Part shown: one piece after another, positions 31,189 through 38,722 of the stretch | How positions within the stretch are numbered: the first letter of the stretch is position 1 | Layout of the letters: each line of letters starts with the position of its first letter | Source: Leptospira neocaledonica | Lineage (GTDB): Bacteria > Spirochaetota > Leptospiria > Leptospirales > Leptospiraceae | Reading direction: 5' to 3' | Assembly (NCBI RefSeq): GCF_002812205.1 | Contig: NZ_NPEA01000007.1 | Span: 186,001-250,000, forward strand | Length of the DNA stretch: 64,000 bases | The notes under the pieces: generated by a model | Seen by the model: the letters and a program-made list of their open reading frames with translations, nothing else | The model's database searches: none | What the model was told of the DNA's origin: nothing | Program-made: the position numbers and the translations under genes

Positions 31189-31794
31189 TCAGGACATTCC
31201 GTTCTTAAATCTAGGATCCTGGACTACGCCAGACTCACGGATCTCAGACAAAGAATTCGCATAAGCGACTAAAATTTTCAAAGCGAATACACTTCTTTCT
31301 CTGATAAAACTGTCTTCCGGAGAGACTGGTTCTCCACCATTAATCAAATGTTCCACATCCCTGAAGATCAATTGCTCCGGGATATAACAGATCTTGGTAT
31401 TTTTATAACTGCTCGCCCTCATTTCATTGATCGGAAAAGCCCCACCTCTACCTGAAGAAACAGAAACAAGTAGCCCAGGTTTATGGCCCAGTTGGACAAG
31501 TCCCGCATGAAGGAAGAAATTTTTAATAGCAGGGCTTGCCATGCCGCCGTATTCGGGAGTGATAATAACAAAACCTTCTGAACTTTTTAAATTTTCGTCG
31601 ATAGGCTTCCAAAGGCTGGTCCAAACCTTATCGTCGCTTGTCTGAGTTGAATCATATAGAGGAAGTGGATTTTTTCCCAGATCTAATGTCCAAGTTTCCA
31701 CAGACATTTCTTTTAATTTAGAATTTAAAAATTCGCCTACCTTAGCGGATTGAGATTCTTTTTGTTGGGAGCCAACGATGATTCCAAGTTTCAT
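31189..31794 (-). CDS. NADPH-dependent FMN reductase-like flavodoxin-fold protein
   Basis: The 201-residue protein has the flavodoxin-like fold of NADPH-dependent FMN reductases/azoreductases: MKLGIIVGSQQKESQS at the N-terminus with the phosphate-binding loop, LPLYDS, and ITPEYGGMASPAIKNFFLHAG (the FMN-ring loop). Quinone or flavin reduction is the expected role. It is a stand-alone gene; the parB2 gene ends 109 nt upstream on the same strand. Confidence 0.8.
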   Translation of the reverse strand: MKLGIIVGSQQKESQSAKVGEFLNSKLKEMSVETWTLDLGKNPLPLYDSTQTSDDKVWTSLWKPIDENLKSSEGFVIITPEYGGMASPAIKNFFLHAGLVQLGHKPGLLVSVSSGRGGAFPINEMRASSYKNTKICYIPEQLIFRDVEHLINGGEPVSPEDSFIRERSVFALKILVAYANSLSEIRESGVVQDPRFKNGMS

Positions 31795-31902
31795 TCTATT
31801 CCTTTATTAGAAACCCGAGTGGGATAAAAAAAGATCACCCAAACGGTCGTATGAGAACAGAATCAAGAGCCTTGAGTTTTCTCCAACGAGAAAAAAATCG
31901 TC

Positions 31903-32604
31903 TTAGCTCAATCCGTATTTTTTCTTTAGGTTAGAAAGTTCCCTTAGGAAAGACTCTCGATTCTTAACAGTCAGAGGTTTAAGATCTAGGGTAATCCTTT
32001 CTCCAGGTTTACGGGGTGAAATCGTTTCACCCCCCCGTCCTTCTTTCTTTTTCAGAAGGGTTTCCAGGTTTTTTACGGAAAGATCACTCCCACTTTTAAG
32101 CAATTCCGAAACGGATTTCTGATCTAACCTAGCAATAGAACTTAACTGTTTCACATACCTTTCGGTATAACCTAGGATCTTACCGACTTCTTCTGCGGTT
32201 TTTTTTCTTTCCTTTCTTAAGAACTGGATTGCCCTTCCTACTTCCCAAGGATTCAAACTTTTACGTTTTTCGTTTTCCGCCAAGGCAATCTCATAACATC
32301 TGTCTTCGGAAGCTTCGGTCTCTACAACAGGAATGGACTTCCAGCCAATCAGTTTAGCGGCTTGGAACCTTCTTTCTCCGGCGACTATTTGAAACTTCTT
32401 ACCTAACTTGCGAACAACGATTGGCTCTATTAATCCCAAACGTTTCATTGATTCCACAAGATCGCTTACGTCTTCTTTTCCGAAAACCCTGGGTTGTTCC
32501 GGATTAGTGATAATATCCGAAAGAAGAATTTCTTTTTTGAGGGATTCATCCCCGCCGAAAGCCGTTAATAAATCCAGCCCCGCAAAATCAGCTCTTTTTG
32601 CCAT
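31903..32604 (-). CDS. parB: ParB-family partition protein (second pair, parB2)
   Basis: The 233-residue protein has the ParB/Spo0J N-terminal domain: ILLSDIITNPEQPRVFGKEDVSDLVESMKRLGLIEPIVVRKLG, then VAGERRFQAAKLIGW and the HTH region NPWEVGRAIQFLRKE-RKKTAEEVGKILGYTERYVKQL. It is shorter than most ParB proteins, with a small C-terminal region. Its ATG overlaps the parA2 end by 17 nt, as in the other par pair at 56700. It carries a near-perfect palindrome (32013-32033) inside its coding sequence, a possible centromere site. With ParA it should segregate a replicon. Confidence 0.88.
   Translation of the reverse strand: MAKRADFAGLDLLTAFGGDESLKKEILLSDIITNPEQPRVFGKEDVSDLVESMKRLGLIEPIVVRKLGKKFQIVAGERRFQAAKLIGWKSIPVVETEASEDRCYEIALAENEKRKSLNPWEVGRAIQFLRKERKKTAEEVGKILGYTERYVKQLSSIARLDQKSVSELLKSGSDLSVKNLETLLKKKEGRGGETISPRKPGERITLDLKPLTVKNRESFLRELSNLKKKYGLS
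32013..32033. promoter_or_regulatory. Palindrome with 9-bp arms inside parB2, candidate parS-like site
   Basis: GGGGTGAAA (32013-32021), spacer TCG, and TTTCACCCC (32025-32033) form a perfect inverted repeat. It lies in the 3' part of parB2. A near-identical copy lies at 33665-33686 on the other side of the parAB2 genes (TGAAATC, then G here or A there, then TTTCACCCC). This is not the standard chromosomal parS, which has CACGTG at its centre. Confidence 0.5.
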
Positions 32605-33514
32605 TCGCTCTCCTCATTACTTCTTCCGCTAAGGTAGAAAACATCTGCATTGCTTTAGGATCATATTCGGATAAAAGTTTACGTTTTGCTTGGGACTGAG
32701 GAATTGCTTCTCTTCTATACACAACGGAATCAAATACCGGAAAATATTTCCGAACAGTTTCTGCAAGTCCCGAAAGCGCCCTGGAATCCTCGTATTGATT
32801 TAATACAGCACCCAAAAGTCCGAGGCCTGGATTTGCTTTTTTACGGATCTTCTCAATTGTACCATGTAGATCTTTCAGGCCTTGGACGCTAAATGCTCTA
32901 GTCTGAATCGGAACCAAAACAAGATCCGCTGCGATCAAAGCATTCTCCAAGATCAAACCAAGAGAAGGAGGACAATCTATAATAATATATTCGTAAGAAG
33001 AACGGACCGGCAATAACGCCTCTTTCAAAAGATCAAAATCGTCCCTCTCATATGGAGTGGTAAAATTCGCCAAATGAATAGAAGAAGGAACCAAATCCAA
33101 ACCAGGAGCAAGGTTCACGATAATTTCGGAAATGTCTACCTTGGATTCTTCCTTATAACCCAGGCTATGAAAAACGGATTTGTCCGCCTGGCCCACATAC
33201 AACTGAGTGATATTTGCCTGTGCGTCCCAATCTAGGAGCAGAACTTTTTTGCCTGATTTGGCCAGTGCTTCCGCGAGACAGATGGAAACTGTGGTTTTAC
33301 CTTCTCCACCTTTTTGATTGGAAACTGCAATGATCACTGATTCGTAGGAATGTTTTACTTTTTTGGAGAAGTACTTATCCAAAACTTCCGTCTTGTACTT
33401 GCCCTTATTATCTTTTGGTAGGGACCATTTTTCGGCCTTCTCCAGGAACTCATCTTCCGAACTTAAAACGTATTCGGAGAGGACTTCTTCCACACTTAAA
33501 ACTTTGGCTTTCAC
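32588..33514 (-). CDS. parA: ParA-family partition ATPase (second pair, parA2)
   Basis: The 308-residue ATPase begins at a GTG with AAGG about 10 nt upstream. After a 60-residue N-terminal extension comes the deviant Walker A motif KGGEGKTT (AVSNQKGGEGKTTVSICLAEAL), then LLDWDAQANITQLYV, DCPPSLGLILENAL and the C-terminal REAIPQSQAKRK. An N-terminal extension in front of Walker A is typical of longer ParA proteins with a regulatory DNA-binding part, although 60 residues is short for that. The gene overlaps parB2 by 17 nt. A 23-bp inverted repeat lies upstream at 33567-33589. Confidence 0.9.
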   Translation of the reverse strand: MKAKVLSVEEVLSEYVLSSEDEFLEKAEKWSLPKDNKGKYKTEVLDKYFSKKVKHSYESVIIAVSNQKGGEGKTTVSICLAEALAKSGKKVLLLDWDAQANITQLYVGQADKSVFHSLGYKEESKVDISEIIVNLAPGLDLVPSSIHLANFTTPYERDDFDLLKEALLPVRSSYEYIIIDCPPSLGLILENALIAADLVLVPIQTRAFSVQGLKDLHGTIEKIRKKANPGLGLLGAVLNQYEDSRALSGLAETVRKYFPVFDSVVYRREAIPQSQAKRKLLSEYDPKAMQMFSTLAEEVMRRANGKKS

Positions 33515-33558
33515 TTCAGACCTTGACCCTGATAGTAGATCAGCCTAAAGACCGAATT

Positions 33559-33589
33559 TGTCAAGAAAACCTATGTCTCATATAGGTTT
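33559..33589 (-). promoter_or_regulatory. parA2 promoter region with 8-bp-arm inverted repeat
   Basis: On the minus strand TTGACA (33564-33559) is a perfect -35 hexamer. Just upstream of it, AAACCTAT (33567-33574) and ATAGGTTT (33582-33589) form an inverted repeat around GTCTCAT. The repeat, 2 bp from the -35 box, is well placed for autoregulation by ParA or ParB. A -10 box is not clear. The sequence TATGTCTCAT within it (33572-33581) also occurs at 56405-56414 near the other par locus. Confidence 0.4.
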
Positions 33590-33664
33590 AAGAGCGAAAA
33601 AACCGAATTGAAACGATAGGGGAGGGGAGAATGCTTAGGTTGCTTCTCGGAAAAGGAATTCACT

Positions 33665-33686
33665 GGGGATGAAATCATTTCACCCC
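33665..33686. promoter_or_regulatory. Second copy of the parAB2-flanking palindrome
   Basis: GGGG-A-TGAAA, TCA, TTTCACCCC at 33665-33686 differs from the site at 32013-32033 by one inserted A and one G-to-A change. TGAAATC/TTTCACCCC is shared. It lies 17 nt before the start of the outer-membrane gene at 33703 and upstream of parA2, so the two sites bracket parAB2. Confidence 0.5.
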
Positions 33687-33702
33687 TATTCTCTAGGATG
33701 AA

Positions 33703-34797
33703 ATGAAAATTCAAATTCGAATTATAGCCATACTATTCTGCCTATTTGCCACGACTCACCTCCCTGCGCAGGAGCTTGAATCTCCTAAAGAGATAAAACA
33801 AGACACAAAACTCCCTGGAACTGCGGCATCCCAAACAAAATTCCAGGCACTTCTATCCGAACTAATGACCAGAAGTTCCATCACGGGGATCTTTGGAGAA
33901 AATGGAGGCCAACATATTTTCGAATCGGGGACAAAGTTCCCGAATCTTTCCGGATTAAAAGCAGGGTCCAGGATTACCTATGACAGAGAATTCGAATACG
34001 GCGGAATCGGTTTAAAACATTGGTGGGAAACCTGGGAGATCAACTTGGAGTATAGGACCACTTTTAAAAACCAAAGAACTGGAGAGGGAAGGGATGAGGA
34101 CTTTTTCTTAGGAAGTGTGAGCAGAGAGAAGGGAACCAAGATCGATTTTGCGAACGCAAGTTTTTACGATACACCATATACTTTCACAGGAACCCAGAAC
34201 TTTGCGGATGGTAGAGGCAAGCTTAAGATGAAAGATGATAGGATCGGATTTCTTGCCAGAAAATATTTTGGCGGAGCGAGTCCCGATCCGAGAAAACCAG
34301 GCTCCGGTTTCTATCTTAACGGCGGAGCCTATTATACTTATTATAAATATTATTTATATGATGTAATGCAATGGATCGCAACTTCACCCGTAACCTATGG
34401 TCCAATCGGAATAGGACTCAGCTATTCTATCTCAACATGGGAGATTCCATTCGGATTCGGCTATAGGTATTCTAACGGAACTTGGTTATTAGAGGCAAGT
34501 TTTTCCGGTAATGTTTGGTATTCACATTTCAGGGACTATCATTACCAACGAAATTTAAACTTCATCGGAGATTCCTCCGGCTTCGGAGTGGAAACAAATT
34601 TAGGAGCGGGCTACATACTGCCCTCTTGGTTATTTTTCGTTAAATTAACGGAGCATAGATTGTACGGAGAAGGAAGTTTTCAAACCCAGGGAGGCCTGAA
34701 CAATGAAGACATTATTTCCAATTATTCGGGAAGATATAGAAATTATCTGAGCACAAAGCAGTATTCTGTGGAATTACAGGTTAGCCATTTTTTATGA
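33703..34797 (+). CDS. Putative outer-membrane beta-barrel protein
   Basis: The 364-residue protein begins with a signal peptide (MKIQIRIIAILFCLFATTHLPAQ-EL), and the mature part is rich in alternating aromatic and polar strands (SGFYLNGGAYYTYYKYYLYD; IPFGFGYRYSNGTWLLEASFSGNVWYSHF). It ends in Ser-His-Phe-Leu, with a C-terminal aromatic residue as expected for a beta-barrel. It looks like a porin- or omptin-like barrel. AGGA lies 5 nt before the ATG. Its stop overlaps hemH in an ATGA, so the two are coupled; a role in heme or metal uptake is conceivable but only inferred. Confidence 0.7.
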   Translation: MKIQIRIIAILFCLFATTHLPAQELESPKEIKQDTKLPGTAASQTKFQALLSELMTRSSITGIFGENGGQHIFESGTKFPNLSGLKAGSRITYDREFEYGGIGLKHWWETWEINLEYRTTFKNQRTGEGRDEDFFLGSVSREKGTKIDFANASFYDTPYTFTGTQNFADGRGKLKMKDDRIGFLARKYFGGASPDPRKPGSGFYLNGGAYYTYYKYYLYDVMQWIATSPVTYGPIGIGLSYSISTWEIPFGFGYRYSNGTWLLEASFSGNVWYSHFRDYHYQRNLNFIGDSSGFGVETNLGAGYILPSWLFFVKLTEHRLYGEGSFQTQGGLNNEDIISNYSGRYRNYLSTKQYSVELQVSHFL

Positions 34798-35897
34798 AAA
34801 ACAAACTTCTTCTGATCAATTTGGGCGGGCCTAGGAACGCCGGAGAAATCCCCAAATTTTTGAAAGACCTATTCGAAGATCCTCTAGTTTTTGATCTTCC
34901 ACTCCCTGAATTTCTTAGGATTAGACTCGCTAGAAAAATTGCGGAGACTAGAGCCAAAAAAGTAGAAGAAACTTATGCCTCAATGGGATTCGGAGGAGGC
35001 TCCCCTCTTGTTTCCGAAACCGAAAAACAAGCAGATGGTTTAAAAAAACTTTTGGAAGAGTCCGGAGAAAAATGGGAAGTCAGAACAGCAATGTGCTGCG
35101 GCTATCCGGACATCAGAGAACTCCCTCCCGAATGGACAGACCCTAAAGAAGGAGTTGTACTTCTTCCCTTATTCCCCCATTTTTCCAGATCAACGGTACT
35201 TTCCACCGCAATGCTCATGGAAAAACAATTGGGATATTGCCCTGCATCCAATCCACTTTGGGTCAGACCATTTTCCGATAGAAAAGAATATTTAGAATCA
35301 ATCCGAGATTTGATCCTGGATTTTTTCCAAGGAGAATTGACCGAAAAAGATTTTTTACATATCAAACAGGAAAAGATCCAAGATTGGCAAAACCTGGATA
35401 TAGTCTTTAGTGCGCATGGAATCCCTCTTCGCCTAATTAAAAAAGGTGACCTCTACACAAAAGAAATCGAAGAGAATGTCCAGGCACTCACTTCACTATT
35501 GCGAGAAAAAGGTTACAAAGGACAAATTCATTTATCGTATCAAAGTAGGGTAGGGCCGAGTAAATGGACCACTCCAAACACCTTGGATAAGATACAGGAG
35601 TTAGGACAAAAAGGTATCAAAAGGATCGCAGTCTATCCGATCAGTTTTATAAGCGATCACTTGGAAACATTAGAAGAAATTGGAGTCCAGATCAGGGACC
35701 ATGCATTCGAAAATGGAATATCCGAGTATTATAGAATTCCAGCACCAGGTTCTTATCCGGCATTCCTAGAAGCATTAGCAAAGTTCGTATTCGAAGCCAA
35801 GTATTCTGCGCAAAAAGGTAACCGCTTAAGCTGCATCTGCAAGTCTTCAGGTGGATGGGATCCGAAAAAAGAGAAAGTTACTTGCGATTGTGCATAA
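34794..35897 (+). CDS. hemH: Ferrochelatase
   Basis: The 367-residue protein inserts Fe2+ into protoporphyrin IX, the last step of heme synthesis. It has the family start LLLINLGGPRN, then SMGFGGGSPL, FSAHGIPLRLIKKGDLYT (with the conserved His of SAHG) and HLSYQSRVGPSKWTTP. The C-terminus carries CIC, then 14 residues, then CDC (SCICKSSGGW...CDCA): four cysteines, unlike E. coli or Bacillus ferrochelatase, that might bind an Fe-S cluster as in some other bacterial enzymes. It overlaps the barrel-protein gene by 4 nt. It is apart from the main hem operon by the toxin-antitoxin and sigma genes. Confidence 0.93.
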   Translation: MKNKLLLINLGGPRNAGEIPKFLKDLFEDPLVFDLPLPEFLRIRLARKIAETRAKKVEETYASMGFGGGSPLVSETEKQADGLKKLLEESGEKWEVRTAMCCGYPDIRELPPEWTDPKEGVVLLPLFPHFSRSTVLSTAMLMEKQLGYCPASNPLWVRPFSDRKEYLESIRDLILDFFQGELTEKDFLHIKQEKIQDWQNLDIVFSAHGIPLRLIKKGDLYTKEIEENVQALTSLLREKGYKGQIHLSYQSRVGPSKWTTPNTLDKIQELGQKGIKRIAVYPISFISDHLETLEEIGVQIRDHAFENGISEYYRIPAPGSYPAFLEALAKFVFEAKYSAQKGNRLSCICKSSGGWDPKKEKVTCDCA

Positions 35898-35916
35898 GAG
35901 AACAGAAAAATCGCAC

Positions 35917-35945
35917 TTGACGATTGCACAGAAATCGTGCAAAAT
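35917..35945 (+). promoter_or_regulatory. Likely toxin-antitoxin promoter with overlapping operator
   Basis: TTGACG (35917-35922), 17 nt, then CAAAAT (35940-35945, 4 of 6 matches to TATAAT) make a plausible sigma-70 promoter. Inside it, TTGCAC (35924-35929) and GTGCAA (35937-35942) form an inverted repeat around AGAAATC, placed where an RHH antitoxin would repress. The transcript would start close to the antitoxin ATG at 35952, so the mRNA may be nearly leaderless. Confidence 0.5.
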
Positions 35946-35951
35946 CAGGAT

Positions 35952-36170
35952 ATGAAAAACGTCACTTTCAGGATAGACGAAAGCCTGATCCAAAAAGCCA
36001 GAGCAAAAGCGATCGACCTAAATAAGTCGCTAAACGAACTTTTTGTAGAGTGGCTTACTACATTCTCCAATGATAATCGTGAGTCTTTGGATTATAAAAA
36101 ATATATCAACAAATACTCTCATATCCGGATCAAAGAAAAATATTCGAGAGCTCAGATGAATGAGCGCTAG
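35952..36170 (+). CDS. Ribbon-helix-helix-type antitoxin (VapB-like)
   Basis: The ATG at 35952 gives 72 residues (a GTG at 35937 would add five and lies inside the promoter region). The N-terminus KNVTFRIDESLIQKARAKAIDLNKSLNELFVEWL is a ribbon-helix-helix DNA-binding element; the C-terminal half should cover the toxin. It overlaps the PIN toxin gene by 11 nt. It probably represses its own promoter through the repeat at 35924-35942. Confidence 0.75.
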   Translation: MKNVTFRIDESLIQKARAKAIDLNKSLNELFVEWLTTFSNDNRESLDYKKYINKYSHIRIKEKYSRAQMNER

Positions 36171-36597
36171 GATATTTTTAGATACAAATATCTTATTATA
36201 TCAATTCGGAGAAGACGGGGATAAACGAGCGAAAGCAATCGATATTCTGGATCAAGCAGTCAAGACGGATAATTACGTTATCAGCTACCAAGTGATCCAA
36301 GAATTTTCGAATGTCGCATTGAATGAAAAGAGAAAATATTTTTCAGTTCAAGAGCTGAAAAGTTATCTACAAGATATCCTGATCCCTCTTTGCAAATTTT
36401 ATCCTTCCAGCGATTTTTATTTGGAAGGTTTAAGAATTAAAAATAAATATAAATACTGCTTTTATGATAGTCTCATTTTGGCAGCTGCAATAAGACTCGG
36501 ATGTTCTCATATATATTCAGAGGATCTGCATTCAGACCAGAAATTCGAAGGGCTACAAATTCAAAACCCATTTAAAACTGGATCTAAAAAGAAATAA
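36160..36597 (+). CDS. PIN-domain toxin (VapC-like)
   Basis: The 145-residue protein is a PIN domain: FLDTNILLYQF with Asp8 at the N-terminus, YQVIQEFSNV with a conserved Glu, DSLILAAAI with an Asp, and a last acidic group in IYSEDLHSDQ. Such toxins are Mg2+-dependent ribonucleases. The ATG overlaps the antitoxin end by 11 nt, as usual for these pairs. Confidence 0.8.
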   Translation: MSARIFLDTNILLYQFGEDGDKRAKAIDILDQAVKTDNYVISYQVIQEFSNVALNEKRKYFSVQELKSYLQDILIPLCKFYPSSDFYLEGLRIKNKYKYCFYDSLILAAAIRLGCSHIYSEDLHSDQKFEGLQIQNPFKTGSKKK

Positions 36598-36684
36598 AAT
36601 TAGAGTCTTTCTTCATGCTCCATGTCCAATTTTTCAAAACTCAATTGATTTAGAGATGAAACCCTAATTCCATAGGAGTAAAAT

Positions 36685-37041
36685 ATGGACGAATACTTAA
36701 TTTTAATGCGACTGGATCTAATCACAAAAGAGGCGCAACCTTCTCCAGAGCAGCTGCAAACATATATGAAAATGTACCAAGACTGGGTAGGAGGAATTGC
36801 CGCTCAAAACAAATTTGTAGGAGGCACCGGGCTATCTACGGAGGGAAAGGTTATCAAATCCGGACAGATCATCACTGACGGGCCATTTGCCGAAACAAAA
36901 GAATCAATTGCAGGCTTTATAACGATCAAGGCCAAAAATTTCGAAGAAGCCGCTAATATCGCAAAAGAATGCCCCATCTTGAAAGGGGAGGGGAATAGCG
37001 TGGAAGTAAGAAAAATTGTCGGTGTAGATAATACACGTTAA
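36685..37041 (+). CDS. YCII-related (DGPF-type) protein, partner of ECF42 sigma
   Basis: The 118-residue protein has the DGPFAETKE motif typical of the YCII/DGPF family, at about residues 70-78, in a small alpha/beta ferredoxin-like fold. The family accompanies ECF42-type sigma factors in many genomes; here such a factor begins 26 nt downstream. GGAG lies about 7 nt before the ATG. Its function is unknown, perhaps sensing for the sigma factor. Confidence 0.85.
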   Translation: MDEYLILMRLDLITKEAQPSPEQLQTYMKMYQDWVGGIAAQNKFVGGTGLSTEGKVIKSGQIITDGPFAETKESIAGFITIKAKNFEEAANIAKECPILKGEGNSVEVRKIVGVDNTR

Positions 37042-37067
37042 CCGACACCTAAAAACATTCAGGTTTT

Positions 37068-38300
37068 ATGCAAAGTTCGGAGATATTACCTCATTTATTC
37101 AGAAATGAATACACTAAAATTGTCTCCGTTCTTTGCAAACATATAGGTTTCGAAAGACTTGAGATCGCGGAAGAAATCGCAAGCGAGACCTTCTTAACTG
37201 CGACAGAGTCCTGGGGGATCAAAGGAAATCCACAAAATCCGACTGCCTGGCTTTATTCTGTGGCAAAAAATAAAGCAAAAAATTATCTACAAAGAAATTC
37301 AGTCTTTCAAAACAAAATTCTTCCGGAAATAACTAAATCACTATCAGAGGATTTGGAACCGGAGATAGACCTTTCTCCAGAAAATATATATGACAGCCAA
37401 CTCAGCATGATGTTCGCAGTCTGCCATCCTTCTATTTCCCCAGAGGCACAAGTAGGGCTTTCTCTCAGGATCTTATGCGGGTTCGGAATAGAGGAAATTG
37501 CAGATGCATTCCTAACTAATAAAGAAACGATCAATAAGAGATTATTTAGGGCCAAAGAAAAATTAAGAGAGGAAAAAATCCTCATTCAACTTCCAGCACC
37601 GGAAGAAATAGAAGATAGATTAGACACTGTCCTTTCTACGATCTATTTATTATTCAACGAAGGTTATCATTCTATCAGCCAAAATAAAGCTCTGCGAAAA
37701 GATCTTTGTTTAGAAGCAATCCGTCTTTGCAGCATGCTTGCAGAAAATAAGATCACTGACAAACCTCCAGTATATGCACTTCTCGCCTTAATGTGTTTTC
37801 ATACTTCCAGATTCGAAGCAAGACAAGACGAGAATGGGGAACAGATCCTATACCAAGACCAAGACATAAACCTTTGGAATTATGAATTGATCGGCAAGGG
37901 AGAAATTTTTCTAAATAAAGCGGCCAACGGAACCAAACTTACAAAATATCATTTGGAAGCCGGAATCGCTTATTTGCACACTCAAAAGGAAGATACAAAA
38001 GAAAAATGGGAAAATATTCTGCAGTTATACAATCGTCTACTCCAGTTACAATATTCTCCTATTGCCGCTTTAAATAGAACATATGCTCTTTCTAAAGCGA
38101 ATGGAAAAGAAGAAGCAATCATAGAAGCGGAAAAATTAGAACTGAAGGAAAATCACTTTTATTTTGCTCTTTTAGGAGAACTATATTTCGATATAGATAA
38201 AACAAAGTCGTTAGAAAATTTTCGCCAAGCATATTCACTTGCAAAAACCTCTCACGATAAGACAAGTATCCAAAAAAAGATCGATCAATTCTCGATGTAA
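37068..38300 (+). CDS. ECF42-type RNA polymerase sigma factor with C-terminal extension
   Basis: The 410-residue protein has sigma region 2 (YTKIVSVLCKHIGFERLEIAEEIASETFLTATESW with NPTAWLYSVAKNKAKNYLQR) and region 4 (LRILCGFGIEEIADAFLTNKETINKRLFRAKEKLREE), followed by about 220 residues of TPR-like helical repeats. The long C-terminal part marks the ECF42 group, where it replaces an anti-sigma factor. It is coupled to the YCII gene upstream and to the SRPBCC gene downstream. Confidence 0.87.
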   Translation: MQSSEILPHLFRNEYTKIVSVLCKHIGFERLEIAEEIASETFLTATESWGIKGNPQNPTAWLYSVAKNKAKNYLQRNSVFQNKILPEITKSLSEDLEPEIDLSPENIYDSQLSMMFAVCHPSISPEAQVGLSLRILCGFGIEEIADAFLTNKETINKRLFRAKEKLREEKILIQLPAPEEIEDRLDTVLSTIYLLFNEGYHSISQNKALRKDLCLEAIRLCSMLAENKITDKPPVYALLALMCFHTSRFEARQDENGEQILYQDQDINLWNYELIGKGEIFLNKAANGTKLTKYHLEAGIAYLHTQKEDTKEKWENILQLYNRLLQLQYSPIAALNRTYALSKANGKEEAIIEAEKLELKENHFYFALLGELYFDIDKTKSLENFRQAYSLAKTSHDKTSIQKKIDQFSM

Positions 38301-38305
38301 ATATC

Positions 38306-38722
38306 ATGCTTAAGACTAAGAACACAAAACATATTAGCGTTACCATTCCTGTTTCCCGAAAGGCAGCTTACGAATATCTTTCCGAACCTAAAAATTTCCC
38401 GGAATGGGCCTCCGGATTATGCAAGTCCATTTCTCCTTTAGGAAATGGAGAATGGTCCATAGATTCTCCCATGGGCAAACTCACCGCAAAATTTACGGAT
38501 AAAAACCAATATGGGATCCTCGATCATTACGTGATATTCAGTCCTGAAAATATTTCCTATAATCCTCTTAGGATTATAGGAAACGGAGAAGGGAGTGAGC
38601 TCATCTTTACATTATTCCAAACAGAAGGAATGACTCTCGAAAAATTCGAAGAAGATTCCAACTGGATTAAAAAGGATTTAGAGGAACTTAAGGGAATTTT
38701 AATAAAGAAATTTGCTCTCTAA
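38306..38722 (+). CDS. SRPBCC (START-like) domain protein
   Basis: The 138-residue protein is a START-like domain: KHISVTIPVSRKAAYEYLSEPKNFPEWASGL at the start, a middle of strands and a C-terminal helix (EDSNWIKKDLEELKGILIKKF). It binds an unknown small hydrophobic ligand or acts as an oligoketide-cyclase-like protein. It lies 5 nt after the sigma gene, so it is probably in the sigma operon. It is convergent with hemG with no spacer. Confidence 0.75.
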   Translation: MLKTKNTKHISVTIPVSRKAAYEYLSEPKNFPEWASGLCKSISPLGNGEWSIDSPMGKLTAKFTDKNQYGILDHYVIFSPENISYNPLRIIGNGEGSELIFTLFQTEGMTLEKFEEDSNWIKKDLEELKGILIKKFAL

